From: Pelmatolapia mariae
Lineage: Eukaryota; Chordata; Actinopteri; Cichliformes; Cichlidae
NCBI RefSeq assembly: GCF_036321145.2
Contig: NC_086245.2
Span: 35,164,287 to 35,228,286 of the forward strand
Reading direction: 5' to 3'
DNA: 64,000 nucleotides
Shown here piece by piece: positions 1-10,842 of this stretch; position 1 is the first letter of the stretch, and every line of letters begins with the position of its first letter. The notes below the pieces were generated by a model. The model saw nothing but the letters and a program-made list of their open reading frames with translations, searched no databases and was not told the origin of the DNA. Position numbers and translations under genes: made by a program.

Positions 1-436
1 GACAGCACTGAGCAGCTCCTTCAGTGGCTGCGGCACCCACGGTGTGGGACGGAGAGACTTCGCAGGTCTTTCCTCCCCACTGCTGTCAGACTCCACAACA
101 AAGACTTCAACTGATCTAACACACACATCCACACATGTGCAATAACACTAATGTGCAATAATCTTTTTATGAAAAAGTTGTATTTTTACTCAGTTGTATA
201 TAGCATTTGCATTCTATTTTTATCCTATTGTATATTTTATTCTATTTATTCTACTGTATATAGTATTTTATTTTATTTTATTCTATTCTTTACAGTTGTG
301 TACAGTATTCTATTCTTATTGTATTCTAATTTTGCTATATAACTTTTGCACTGCCCACTTCCTGCTGTGACAAAACAAATTTCCCACGTGTGGGACTAAT
401 AAAGGTTATCTTATCTTATCTTATCTTATCTTATTA
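1..436 (+). mobile_element. Rex1/CR1-type LINE, 3' end with TTATC tail
   Basis: The first 111 bases read in frame 1 as the C-terminal end of a non-LTR retrotransposon ORF2, ending at TGA 112-114. The residues FLPTAVRLHNKDFN match the usual last motif of CR1/L2/Rex1-like ORF2 proteins. An AT-rich 3' UTR follows and ends in a (TTATC)n tail from about 405 to 436. The element is cut by the window edge. A reversed copy of the same UTR lies at 10966-11247, which supports a dispersed family. The assignment to Rex1 rather than another CR1/L2 subgroup is inference. Confidence 0.8.
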
Positions 437-449
437 ATGATCATAAACT

Positions 450-655
450 GACCTCATAGCCCATTGTTAGTCAGTGGTGCTAGTTTCAGTCATTGTGTAA
501 ATGTACTGTTTATTTAATTGGAAACCTGCAGTCAGCTGAGACTGAAGAAGTCACCTGATGATGACAATGAAACGTTTCTCCCACTGAAGACGTCCAGATG
601 AACAGAATCAACATCTGGGATTTACTTACCTGGATGATTGGGCATGTATCAAGAC
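450..655 (+). mobile_element. Penelope-like element 3' tail (relic)
   Basis: This stretch matches, in opposite orientation, the tail found at 38816-39000. There it follows a recognisable Penelope-like C-terminal coding region, so this is the 3' noncoding end of the same kind of element. The shared blocks include TGAGACTGAAGAAGTCACC, AACGTTTCTCCCACTGAA and CCTGGATGATTGGGCATG. No coding sequence remains here. Confidence 0.6.
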
Positions 656-1137
656 TTGTTAGGTAGGTTTTGTTAGTTAACAACATTCTTCTTGTCTCCA
701 CCCCTTGGAAAAGGGTAATATCTCCTGGGTCAAGGGGCGGATGCCCCTCGGGGAACGATGGTACCTGGACCTGGGGGTATGTTTGGGGAGTGTGAGTGTT
801 CATTTCTGTTTATCTCCACATCGGGTGAGTGCTGAGTATTTGTATATGTGTGCATGAGGGTGGGAATGCACGTTTGTGTCTATGTGTCAGGTTGGGTCTT
901 AGAATCCATCTCTCTGGGAACATCTCAGGCCCTCCCAGGTGTTGGGCCCATCTCCCCTCATCACACTCCACACGTCACCGCAGCTTCCTGTGGCTTCTGC
1001 ACTGTGGCTGCTGGGGGACCCCTCATCTGGGGCTCTCCTCAGCTCTTTCCAGGAGGGTGGCACAGCTGCTCCTCCGGTGGCCCTCCTTGGGCTCTTGTGG
1101 TCTGGGGGCCTCTGGAGAAAAAAGAGGTATATACTGT
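656..1137. other. Unassigned sequence
   Basis: No conserved gene is recognised. Overlapping short frames occur between 829 and 1258 because the stretch is GC-rich with few stops, but none shows a known motif. It may be a 5' region of an unrecognised repeat. Confidence 0.4.
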
Positions 1138-1191
1138 AATATCAAAGGGGTTTAGGAGAGGTAGAAACTCTATGGATGCAGTTTGGGAATT

Positions 1192-1790
1192 TGAAATTAG
1201 AAAACCCCAAATGAATAAAAAAAGTGCTGCAGCAGTGTTGTTCAAAAAAGCAATATGATATTATGTAGAGAGAAGGCTTATTAATTAAAATGAGGACGAT
1301 GAGTATCACAGGTCGAATGTACAGGTGGATAAAGGATTTCCTCTTCAGAAGGCAAATAGTAAGGATAGAAAATGGAACATCACAAGGGAGTTGATGATAA
1401 ATGTTGTGTTTCATAATATAGACAGTGGGATGGGATTTTCTCTTTATGCAGATGATGGCATCATGTGGAAGAGAGGAAGGAACTTAGAGTTTATTACTGG
1501 AAAGGTGCAGGAAGCAATTTTTAAAGTCATGAGTGGGGATTTACATTTTCAGTGGATAAGACCAAGGCAATGTTTTTCACAAGAAAAAGAAATGGTAAGG
1601 TCATTAAGCTAAAGTGATATAAACCATATCATTTGGTTTGATGAGAGGGTTACACGGACAAATTCAGAAAAATGTGAGAAAGTGTTCAAGATCATGAGGG
1701 GTTTAACTGGAAGTGACTACGTGATATCACATTGCTTTTTTGAATAACACTGCTGCAACACTTTTTTGTTTATTTGGAGTTTTCTAATCA
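1192..1790. repeat. Inverted patch within the Nimb RT (1192-1263 versus 1722-1790)
   Basis: Bases 1722-1790 are a reverse-complement copy of about 70 bases at 1192-1263; for example GCAGCAGTGTTGTTCAAAAA appears inverted as a near match. The patch replaces the expected RT-connection sequence between GSDY and the DCGC-like block. This looks like a local inverted templated insertion in the element. Confidence 0.7.
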
Positions 1791-2607
1791 GTCAGGACTA
1801 GACTGCGGATGTATAGTTCAGCAGCAGATACTTTACAGAGGTTTGATCATATTCAGTACCGAGTGTCGAGACTTTGTACAGGTGCAGTTAGAACAGCATC
1901 AACAGACAGCATCATTACATTGAAAAATGGCACTTAACAACTAACTTACTGGGCAAATTTACATCAGTGACGGATCATCCAACTCAGGAAACAGTTCGAC
2001 CGAGCTGGGAGAAGGAAGCCAAGGATGTGAGCAGTTTTGGTTGGATTGTGACTCAGAAAACTGAGAATAGATCAGGTCAATATAAGTCAGACAGTACCAT
2101 TACAGTAATACAGCTGTGGATACCTCCAGATGTTACAGTAGACTTCACTTTGTTTGGAAAGGAGAAATGTGGATGAGGAGTTTACTTTAAACTCACATAC
2201 AGCACAGAAACACTTTACTAATGTATACACATACATCTAAGAACATATTTAATAGAGTCGGAGTAGCTACCAGAGGTTAGTATCAAAGTAAGGAAAAGGA
2301 TAAATTATAGATTTAGGACACACAGGAGAAATGGTTATGACATTATCAGCCGTCCAGACAGTTGAAGACACAAGACCATTAAGACCAGTGTTCAGATTCC
2401 AGTTCATTGTTAGTACGTTTACAATGCAACCACTCAGAAAGTAGACAGGACATCAGAAATTCAACACCATACAGAGTAAACACAACGGGACTAATGGTGA
2501 ACTTTTTATGGGTACCAGCACATTATGGTCTCAAGGAAATGAAATGGCAGATAAGGCTGCAAAGCAGGCCTCTGGAAAAAGATTAGTGGAATTCATTATC
2601 AGCTTTA

Positions 2608-3293
2608 TCCATCCATCCATCTTCTTCCGCTTATCCGGGGCCGGGTCGCGGGGGCAGCAGCCTAAGCAGAGAAGCCCAGACCTCCCTCTCCCCAGCCACC
2701 TCCTCCAGCTTGTCCGAGGGAACACCAAGGCGTTCCCAGGCCAGCCGAGAGATATAATCTCTCCAGCGTGTCCTGGGTCTGCCCCGGGGCCTCCTCCCGG
2801 TGGGACATGCCCGGAACACCTCACCCAGGAGGCGCCCAGGAGGCATCCTTGTCAGATGCCCGAACCACCTCAGCTGGCTCCTTTCGATGTGGAGGAGCAG
2901 CAGCTCTACTCTGAGCCCCTCCCGGATGGCTGAACCTCTCATCCTATCTCTAAGGGAGAGGCCAGCCACCCTTCGGAGGAAGCTCATTTCCACCACTTGT
3001 ATCCGTGATCTCGTTCTTTCGGTCACTACCCACAGCTCGAGGGTAGGGATGTAGATTGACCGGTAAATTGAGAGCTTTGATTTTACGCTCAGCTCTCCCT
3101 TCACCAGGACGGACCGGTGCAGCGTCCGCATCACTGCAGCCGCAGCACCAATCCGTCTGTCGATCTCCGGCTCTCTTCTCCCATCACTTGCGAACAAGAC
3201 CCCGAGATACTTGAACTCCTCCACTTGGGGCAGGAACTCACCCCCGACCCGGAGTGGGCACTCCAACCTTTTCTCAGTGGGAAAAGGGTGGAA
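2608..3293 (-). mobile_element. Rex3 (RTE-clade) LINE, 5'-truncated
   Basis: The - strand encodes the C-terminal part of a Rex3-like ORF2 with YRSIYIPTLELWVV, EMSFLRRVAGLSLRDR, LLHIERSQLRWFGHL and ACPTGRRPRGRPRTRWRDYI. Its 3' end carries a short GGAT repeat, read as TCCATCCATCC on the + strand, as known for Rex3. An 11-bp target duplication TATCAGCTTTA flanks it (2597-2607 and 3294-3304), so it inserted into the Nimb element. It is about 85% of the size of the matching part of the copy at 59.85-61.5 kb and is 5'-truncated. Confidence 0.85.
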
Positions 3294-3790
3294 TATCAGC
3301 TTTAGTCAAACAGAAATAAAAAGTCTATTAAAAGAGAAAGAGAGATGTCAAAAACAACAGGAGAAAGAAACGAAAGGATGGTAGTTTTATATAATCCAAA
3401 GGAAAACTGTAGAAATGAGAAGTACAGGATGGAGGAGAGAAAAAACAATCCTTTCATGTCTCAGATTTGGGCGCACTGGGCTAAACAGCACATTATTTAC
3501 TGTAGGGAAACACTGCAATGCAAAATGTGAGCACTGTGGAGATGATGAGACAATAGAGCTTGTTATATTACAGTGTCAGAAGTGTGAGGAAGAAACAAGA
3601 CAATGATTTAAAACCTAAAGCGAATAAAACTAAAACTAGATTTAATTGATTATCATATTATCTTAGACAAACACGTCTGTATGGTAGGATCTAATCCTTA
3701 ACTGGCATTCCTGTCCACGCTCCATACCACCTGGTGGCGGTAACACACCAATTCATTGTTTGTGAACTGCCAATAAACACCAGGAAGCAG

Positions 3791-3813
3791 AAGAAGAAGA
3801 AGAAGAAGAAGAA
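3791..3813 (+). repeat. (GAA)n microsatellite, tail of the Nimb LINE
   Basis: A run of about seven GAA units follows the Nimb 3' UTR. I-superfamily LINEs often end in such triplet tails, so it is read as the element's tail rather than an independent microsatellite. Confidence 0.8.
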
Positions 3814-3899
3814 GAGCATCCAGCCAAACTGTGGCAGCCTGGTCTTTTCTTCTCAGCTCCAATGAGCTGGAACTCTGCTTCCCTTCACAATAAAAGCAG

Positions 3900-4117
3900 A
3901 GAACTATTTAAAAAACAACAATTAACAAAAACTTAATTTGAACTACAAATAGCAGTGAAGCTCAGTGGAGAGGCGCAGATGAACTTTAGCAGCTCAGTTT
4001 TCCAGCGCTTCGAGGCATATGCGTGAGACCTTTAACTTGAACTCTGACCCGGAAGTGTAGGTGTATGGTTGTTCAACGTTCAACATCACACAGCAGAAAC
4101 GTCCTGTGCAGGTGAGG
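3900..4117 (+). promoter_or_regulatory. Putative promoter of the disrupted zinc-finger gene
   Basis: The 200 bases upstream of the ATG at 4118 hold an ETS-type site CCGGAAGTG at 4049-4057, about 60 bp before the ATG. There is no clear TATA box. The same site type lies upstream of the other two zinc-finger genes in the window (35320-35327 and 47500-47508). The role is inferred from position and repetition. Confidence 0.4.
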
Positions 4118-4410
4118 ATGTGGAGGCTCGAGGCTCTGAAGCTCTTTAAATGCTTTGCTTCTTTTATTGATTTTTATGCTGATTTTTTCCCTTTTTTCTG
4201 TATGAGCTTACCTGCGAGAGCTTCTGGACACTTATAGATCATTAGGACTAAAGTGTTCTTAACAGAAACAGCAACATTTTTATAGTTACCTTATCTTCAG
4301 CGCTGCGTGTCTGTGGCCTACACACAGCTGAAGCCTGATTACAGCGTCTGGGCACCGAACAGCCTCAGTAGCCTGGAAAGGTGCTAACCGCTAGGCTAAC
4401 TAGCAACAAG

Positions 4411-6170
4411 ATGCCTCCCCTCTCCACAGATGACTACCACAAACTCCTGCAGAAGATTGCAGTACTGGAGACAAAAATTCATCGCTTAGAGGTAAACGTG
4501 GAGGTAAATGGACTGTGTGGAAATGAAACAACCTTGCCTTTGATTCAAACCAATGGTGATGAGCAAGCTAGTAGACAGCTAAGGAGCACAGATAACATGA
4601 CCAAGAAAGTAGACTCTGTGCATTATTATAAATCATCAAGCGATAATCCCCCCTTGGACTGTCTTGGTGCAAAACCAAGACATAAATCATGTCTCCTGGA
4701 AGGGGAAGGACGTATCACAGGCAGAGCACAGCGAGCTGAAATCTCTGAAACCGACTGGCCTTCACTTCCTACGAGACAGAGAAGCTCTTCTACCCCTGTG
4801 TACGGGAGGAAACAGGACTGGACAACCGTGAATAGGAAGGTTAACAAGAAACCTCCAAAACAACTGAATGTGAAACTGCAGAACAGATTTGCTCCACTAT
4901 CAAAGGACCCTGGATCTATATCGGACAACCATCCATCTAAAAGTAGCGAAGTAAGGTCTGAAAATCTGTTGAAAAGTAAAAGGCCACAGGGAAAGCTAAA
5001 GGCTAGGCCTGAAACTCTGATTGTGGGTGACTCTGCCGTAAAGGATGTACAAAGGATGTGCGGTAAGAACACTAAAGTCCTCTGCTTTCCTAAGGATATG
5101 GTCAACAACCTGAAGGAGAGAATTCTTCAGATTGCAGATGAATATCCAACTGTGACAAATATTGTTCTGCATACAGGGTCAAACGATGTGTCCAAACAAC
5201 AGTCGGAGGTTCTGAAACGGGACTTTACTGTCAGTGCGCCCCAGGGCAGCTGTGGCTACAATGTAGCTTGCCATCGCCAGTGTGTGAATGTGTGTGTGAA
5301 TGGGTGAATGACTGAATGTAGTGTAAAGCGCTGGGGTCCTTAGGGACTGAGTAAAGCGCTATACAAATGCAGGCCATTTACCATTTTTTTTACCATTATT
5401 AAATACTGTAAACTCTCTGAATGCAGCTGTATTCATCAGTGGGCCTGTACCGCCCGTCAGAGGAGGAGACGAGAGATTCAGCAGGTTGTTTGCACTGAAT
5501 AAATGGCTCATATCAGCATGTACTGACCACTCAGTGCATTTTATCAACAACTTTAATATTTTTTGGGAACGCAGGCATCTGTTTAAAGCAAATGGATTCA
5601 ATTTTAACAAGTCAGGGGTGAAACTGTTCACCTCCAACCTGTTTTATTCCATACGTCATTCATCTGTGCTTGGTGCCAAGGCTGAACGAGGAGTTATCTC
5701 ATAAAGAGGAACAAACAGTACTCCAAGAACAGACAAAGCCCAGCAGAAACCTTGAGGAGGAGCTCCATCTGCCCCCACCCGGGAAGAGCCTCAGAAAGGA
5801 GAGACATCAGAGGCAAGAAGAGGGGTCCCTATTTGCCTCCAACTCTCTCAACAACACCAACGACCAGGACCAGGGACCACGACCTTCCCCAGTCCCCCAA
5901 ACCCCTGACAGGCCATCACCCTCCTCCCCCTCCCTTTCTCCCTCCTCTCCACACCTGAAATTCACTGAGGAGATGATGGAGCTGGTCAATGCTGGGCTCA
6001 GATCTACCCCCCGGCCCAATCCCTTTTTGTCAATCCCAATCCCCCCCACCAGAGCGGCCAAAGGTTCGCCATCGAGCCCCACCCTCAACAGAGCAATCGA
6101 AGTTACATTGCCCAGCCTCGCCCCCCTTAGTTCCTCCTTACCACCTTCATGCTCTGTCTCCACAGTCTGA
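4411..6170 (+). pseudogene. L2 LINE ORF1, SGNH-hydrolase type, interrupted
   Basis: From the ATG at 4411 the protein has an N-terminal coiled-coil-like part (KLLQKIAVLETKIHRLE) and a basic linker. An SGNH-hydrolase domain follows with block I GDS (LIVGDSAVKDVQ, near 5020) and block III GSND (near 5180). A SINE-like insertion (5226-5396) splits the domain; it resumes with ISGPVPPV, FALNKWL and FNIFWERRHLFK. The block-V region reads ANGFNFNKSG, where DGxHPN is expected, so the catalytic Asp and His appear lost. A second shift near 5670-5700 leads to a Pro/Ser-rich C-terminal part. ORF1 esterase domains are known in L2/CR1 elements. Confidence 0.75.
5226..5396 (+). mobile_element. SINE-like or LINE-tail insertion inside L2 ORF1
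   Basis: About 170 bases interrupt the esterase frame. They contain GGCAGCTGTGGCTACAATG and end in GTAAAGCGCTATACAAATGC, CCATTTACCAT and a T-rich tail. The end resembles the 3' end of the tRNA-derived SINE at 18057-18340, which suggests a shared LINE-type 3' tail. A clear target duplication was not resolved. Confidence 0.55.
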
Positions 6171-6180
6171 TGTGTGATAT

Positions 6181-9100
6181 GTGGAGGGTCCGGGCTGTGA
6201 GGATTATGGCAGTGGTGACTTTTCCCAGGAGAAGCTGGGACCCTGTTTAGTAGAAGGTTTTAAAATTCCTGTACTTTTAGGTGACAGAAGGAGACGTGTG
6301 GCCTGGTCAAAACACAGAGAGCTGCATTCTAAAAGATCTTTAAATATAGTAAACATACCTCGTGTGCCACAGACTGCTCCCAAACACGAGGGGGCAAATA
6401 ATACCTCTAAAACACTTAAGTTGGCTTTATTAAACGTTAGATCTTTAGCTGGGAAAACATTTTTAATTAATGATTTAATCACTGAGCACAGCCTTGATTT
6501 TATGTTTTTAACTGAAACTTGGTTGGACCAAAGTAACAGTGGAGCTGTTCTCATCGAGACGACCCCTCCTAACTACAGTTTTATCAGTGAGGCCAGGGTG
6601 AGCAGGAGAGGAGGAGGGGTTGCCGTCTTATTTAATTAATCATTTCAATGTAAGCAGCTATCTCCTGGAAGTTTTCAGTCTTTTGAATATGTGGCGTTAC
6701 AGCTGAAGGCTCCATCCAAAGTTGTGTTTCTTAATGTTTACAGGCCTCCCAAATACTGCACAGACTTTTTTAATGACCTCAGTGAACTGCTGTCTGTGAT
6801 CTGTGTTGATTTCGACTGTGTAATTATTGTTGGGGATTTTAACATCCATGTGGACAACCCTCAGGACAAAGGGACTAAAGACCTGAGTAACACTCTGGGC
6901 AACTTTGGGCTGACTCAGCATGTAACAGAGGCCACACATAATAGAGGACACACTCTTGACCTACTGATCTCCAAGGGCCTGAGCATTTCAAAGGTTACTG
7001 TGTCTGATGTGGGCCTGTCTGATCATTACTGTGTCTTCTTTGAAAGTAAAATTTCAGCCCACACAAATATATCAACAGCAGTGATCACAAAACGGTGTAT
7101 AACTGAACACAGTAGTGAGATCTTTAACCAGGTCTTCCCATTAACACCTGACCTGTCCATAGGTTCAGTCAATGAGCTCGTCAATAGCTTCAATGCTAAA
7201 ATGTTAAATGTAATGGACACTATTGTTCCCATTAAGGTGAAGGTTATCTCTGGAAGGAAAAAGTCTCCATGGAGAAACTCCACACTGGTGAAAAATGAAA
7301 AAAGAGAGTGTAGGAAAGCTGAGCGCAGATGGAGAAAAACAAACCTCCAGGTTCATTATGACATCTATAAAGAGAAACTTCACAATTATAATTTACAACT
7401 GAGGAGTGCAAGGAGGTCCTACTTCTCTGACATCATCACCAAAAACAGTCATAATGCTCGGGTCTTATTTTCTACAGTTGACAGGCTAACAAACCCTCCT
7501 GTGTCAGTGGCAGCTGAACTTCATTCGACCATGGCCTGCAATCACTTTGCCAAATTCTTCACAGAAAAAATCCAAAAGATTAGACAAGCAATTCGTACAT
7601 CAACAGCAGATCCAGGACATGTACTGTGTCCACCAAAAAACTGTTTAAACACCATCAAACAGTTTCACCCTATTAACAGCAAAGACCTGGAGGACATCTT
7701 AGGTCAACTGAACTCCTTCTCTTGCTGTTTAGATGTCCTGCCAACAAGTTTTTTCAAAAAGGTCTCAAAGACTTTGGAGTCAGACCTGTTACAGATCGTA
7801 AACTTTTCTTTAATGTCAGGTGTGTTTCCAGAATCACTAAAAAACTGCTGTAATAAAACCTATACTGAAAAAGGACAATCTTGACAAGACACAAATGAAC
7901 AATTACAGGCCGATCTCAAATCTCCCATTTTTAAGTAAGATCATTGAAAAAGCAGTTTCTCAACAGCTCAATTACTTCTTAACACAGAATAACTGCTATG
8001 ATGCCTTCCAGTCAGGTTTTAGACAGAACCACAGCACTGAAACCGCTCTGACCAAAGTGTTTAATGACATATGTCTGAATACAGACAGTGGAAAAATGTC
8101 AGTCTTAGTTTTACTGGATCTCAGTGCAGCATTTGATACAGTTGACCACAACATATTACTCAAACGACTGGAGGTCAGGTCTTTCAGGAACTGTACTAAA
8201 CTGGTTCAAAACATACTTAGAAAACAGGAAATACTTTGTATCAATAGGTAACTTCACATCTGAGCAGACAAGTATCACATGTGGAGTTCCCCAAGGTTCC
8301 ATCTTGGGACCCCTTCTGTTTAACATTTACATGCTCCCACTGGCACAGATTATAAAGAACAACAAAATAAACTATCACAGCTATGCAGATGACACACAAA
8401 TATATATCACAAGCCCTGTACAGGCTCTTGGTAAATGCATTGAGGAAATTAATGACTGGTTGTGCCACAATTTTCTACAGCTAAACAAAAACAAAACTGA
8501 AGTAATAGTCTTTGGTGCCAAAGAAAAACGATTACAGGTCACCAGAGAACTTCAATCTATACACCTAAAAACCACCAACTAGGCGAGAAATTTGGGTGTA
8601 GTGATGGATGCAGACCTAAACTTAGAAAAACACATTAAGACAATAACAAAATCAGCTTACTATCACCTCAAGAATATATCAAGGATAAAAGATCTGATGT
8701 CTCAACAGGACCTGGAAAAACTAGTCCATGCATTCATCTTTAGCAGGCTTGATTACTGTAACAGCATCTTTACAGGTCTACCTAAAAAATCAGTCAGACA
8801 ACTACAGCTCATTCAGAACTCTGCTGCTCGAGTCCTCACTAAGACCAAAAAAGTGGACCACATCAGTCCAGCTCTGAGGTCTTTACACTGGCTGCCTGTC
8901 CGTCAGAGGATAGACTTTAAAGTTCTGATGCTGGTCTATAAAGCTCTGAATGGTTTAGGACCAAAATACATCAGTGACCTCCTGACCCAGTATGAACCTT
9001 CCAGATCCCTCAGGTCATCTGGATCCGGTTTTTTATCAGTTCCCAGAGTCAGAACCAGACACGGAGAAGCTGCACTCAGCTTTTATGCTCCTTATATCTG

Positions 9101-9194
9101 GAACAAACTCCCAGAAAGCCTCAGATCAGCTGAAACACTCAGTTTATTTAAATCCAGGTTGAAGACTCACCTGTTCTCAGCTGCATTTGAATAA
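6181..9194 (+). pseudogene. L2 LINE ORF2 (endonuclease and reverse transcriptase), broken
   Basis: Domains in order: AP-type endonuclease with LNVRSLAGK, TETWLDQ, VYRPPK, VGDFNIHVD and LSDHYCVFF (6420-7040); a linker; then RT with FQSGFRQNHSTETAL, motif A LLDLSAAFDTVDH, motif B GVPQGSILGPLLF, the catalytic box YADD (8382-8393) and the C-terminal SLHWLPVRQRIDFK to the stop at 9194. Breaks: a stop at 6637-6639, a frameshift near 7850, a frameshift near 8180 and a stop at 8579-8581. It encoded the endonuclease/RT for target-primed reverse transcription and cannot be translated as one chain now. Confidence 0.85.
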
Positions 9195-9498
9195 AACACC
9201 AAATCCACACTTTTAAGCTTAAATTTCAAAACTTAAATTTTAACTACTGATTTTATCTACTGTTTTTTTAATCAATTTTAAATCGTGCTTTTTATTTGTT
9301 TTTGTTTTTAATGTCCCTGTAAAGCACTTTGAATCACCTTGTTGTTGAATTGTGCTATATAAATAAACTTGCCTTGCCTTGCCTTGAAGCTGCTGATCAG
9401 CCAGCGGCTCAGAGCCGCAGTGGACGACATCCTGTGGCACGTGGACCGCACCATCCGCACGCTGCAGGAGGAGGAGATGGAGCAGCTGGGAGCTCCCT

Positions 9499-9957
9499 GA
9501 CTGCTAATCAGTGTCGGGGGCAGACGGAGAGGAGGGGAGGTGGAACCAGCAGAGGGCTGTACTGAGTGCAGGCTGATGGTGCCTGATGGCGCAGCAAAAG
9601 GTGTTCATCACTGAGACTCGTTTCCAGAAACATAAAGCTTTTTGGTGGCTCATGCTTTATGTGCCTGATTCCTGCTGCCTTCCTTACTTTGGATTAAATA
9701 AAGACCTTCTTTGTGCACGCTGCTTCTATGATCCAAGGTGTTGTTATATCCTTAATTCAAAAGAGGTTGAAAGGGAAAAAAGTCAAATAAGCGGTGAGGT
9801 GAAATGATAGTAATATGATCAAAACAATCATACAGCCGTGTAAAACACGATCACGCCTTTACTGCTTTTAGAGGAACTAAGTAGCAGCCATAGCCATGTG
9901 TGTTACTGATCATCAGTATGTGTAAGCAGTCCGTGTCAGTGTGCAGGTGTAGAGCTT
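9499..9957. other. Flanking sequence of the split exon, possible 3' UTR
   Basis: After the stop at 9498 the sequence runs on without a recognised gene. An AATAAA lies in GGATTAAATAAAGACC near 9697, so it could be a 3' UTR of the broken transcript. Confidence 0.3.
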
Positions 9958-10280
9958 CAGGTGTGTGTGAACTCTGCAGTGAGAAAGATTATCCACAAAT
10001 GGAAAACACTCAGGGCAGGTGACCAGGAGTGGACGTACTGCAAGTTCCCCCCGGGCTCAGACCGTGCAACGCTCAGTGAAACGGCAAAAACCCAAGAGCA
10101 ACATCTCAGACTCCACACGGCTCAGGTTGCATGTTAAAGGTCAGGGCAGGACAATTAGAAAAAACTGAACAAGTGTGGCTTGTTAGGGAAGACTTGAGGA
10201 GAAAGCCTCTTCTCTCTTAAAAGAATATGGCAGCCCGGTGAAGCTGGTTTGCAAAGCTGCATCTGAGCAAAGCTCACGAC
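9958..10280 (+). mobile_element. Tc1-like transposon fragment, N-terminal transposase region
   Basis: The sequence matches the DNA-binding part of a fish Tc1-like transposase: NSAVRKIIHKWKTLRAG, then DRATLSETAKTQEQHLRLHT and a decayed LNKCGLLGKT, with stops and frameshifts. The catalytic half is absent. It belongs to a different family from the Tc1 copies at 39.8 and 49.7 kb. Confidence 0.65.
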
Positions 10281-10824
10281 TTGTGGGGCAGTTTTTAATG
10301 ACTGTATCTAAACATTGGTGTGCAGCTGCTGGAGTAAAGCAAAAAAGTAAAAGCTTCACATTCCATCTGAAACTCAGTCATCACTGAAGTCTGATTCATC
10401 GGTTCATGTTGTGAACTCATGCACAAAAACATTCCACCTTAAAAGCTGCTTTACTTCCCTTTTTTAAACATTTGCTGGAACTGTTTTTGGAAAACTAATT
10501 TTGATTTGAACAGTTATGATTATCTGTGGCTCTGACAGATGGTTTCTAATTCACGTTATTCTATGAGAGAGAGGGCAGGTGGAGGAAGGCGTAGCTGCTG
10601 ATGAAGATGCTCATACGTGGAAATGAAGCTGAGGGACTGAGAACTTTCTGATCGGTTAATGAAGCCAGTCTAACATTTGATCGTGTAAGCAGTTGGAGGT
10701 CAATAATGGATGTAAAGAGGCTCTGTGGTTACAGCCGGAGAAACCAGTCACAGTTTAACCGTGCACCTGCATGTGAACGTCACAGTTTGTTGTGTATGGA
10801 CACCCTGACTGATTTGCAGGGCTG
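10281..10824. other. Unassigned AT-rich sequence
   Basis: No coding motif or repeat family is recognised. A 14-bp perfect stem TGGACACCCTGACT at 10798-10811 pairs with 10829-10842 in the adjacent Tc1 relic. Confidence 0.3.
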
Positions 10825-10842
10825 CAGAACAGTCAGGGTGTC
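10798..10842. repeat. 14-bp perfect inverted repeat
   Basis: TGGACACCCTGACT (10798-10811) and AGTCAGGGTGTCCA (10829-10842) are exact reverse complements with a 17-nt spacer. The right arm belongs to the Tc1 relic; the left arm is not expected there and may be a copied inverted patch. Confidence 0.7.

Larger units (their letters stand above)
1138..3813 (+). mobile_element. I/Nimb-type LINE with RNase H, decayed, split by a Rex3 insertion
   Basis: Pieces of one ORF2 follow in order on the + strand: the RT start (GFRRGRNSMDAV near 1150), the RT catalytic box YADD at 1445-1456, a connection region (HPTQETVRPSWEKEAKDVSS near 1975), the RNase H end (WVPAHYGLKGNEMADKAAKQ in the 2505-2575 region, with a frameshift) and a C-terminal Cys-His block (GLNSTLF, CEHCGDDETIE, 3480-3600). 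The 3' end has a short UTR with TGGTGGCGGTAACACACCA and a (GAA)n tail to 3813. RT plus RNase H without a 5' endonuclease part fits a 5'-truncated I-superfamily (Nimb) element. Several stops and frameshifts make it dead. Confidence 0.8.
4144..9384 (+). mobile_element. Full-length L2/Maui-like LINE, inactivated
   Basis: This 5.24-kb element has a 5' UTR, ORF1 with an SGNH-hydrolase (esterase) domain, ORF2 with an AP-type endonuclease and reverse transcriptase, and a 3' end with a (TTGCC)n tail after CTATATAAATAAACTTGCC. A 7-bp duplication TGAAGCT flanks it. It is near complete, but a SINE-like insertion, stops and frameshifts inactivate it. It lies in the first coding exon of a zinc-finger gene. 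Confidence 0.85.
4118..9498 (+). pseudogene. C2H2 zinc-finger gene, first coding exon split by an L2 LINE
   Basis: An ATG at 4118 opens MWRLEALK; the frame is cut at 4143 and resumes at 9385 with LLISQRLRAAVDDILWHVDR, then TIRTLQEEEMEQLGAP and a stop at 9498. This resembles the N-terminal helical segment of many fish C2H2 zinc-finger proteins (LRxLISxRLxAAAEEIFxxFERTI). The break coincides with the 7-bp target duplication TGAAGCT of the L2 LINE (4137-4143 and 9385-9391), so the LINE entered the exon. The downstream finger exon at 13654-14535 may belong to the same gene. The in-frame stop after GAP, where the family usually continues to a splice site, is a further sign of decay. Confidence 0.55.

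Noticed and set aside
151..342. Hydrophobic 63-codon frame resembling a membrane peptide
   Set aside because: It lies wholly in the AT-rich 3' UTR of a LINE; the reversed copy at 11035-11301 shows the same composition. No start context or family.
829..1258. Overlapping frames of 66-136 codons
   Set aside because: GC-rich low-stop stretch with several frames open on both strands; no motif, and the end runs into the Nimb RT in another frame.
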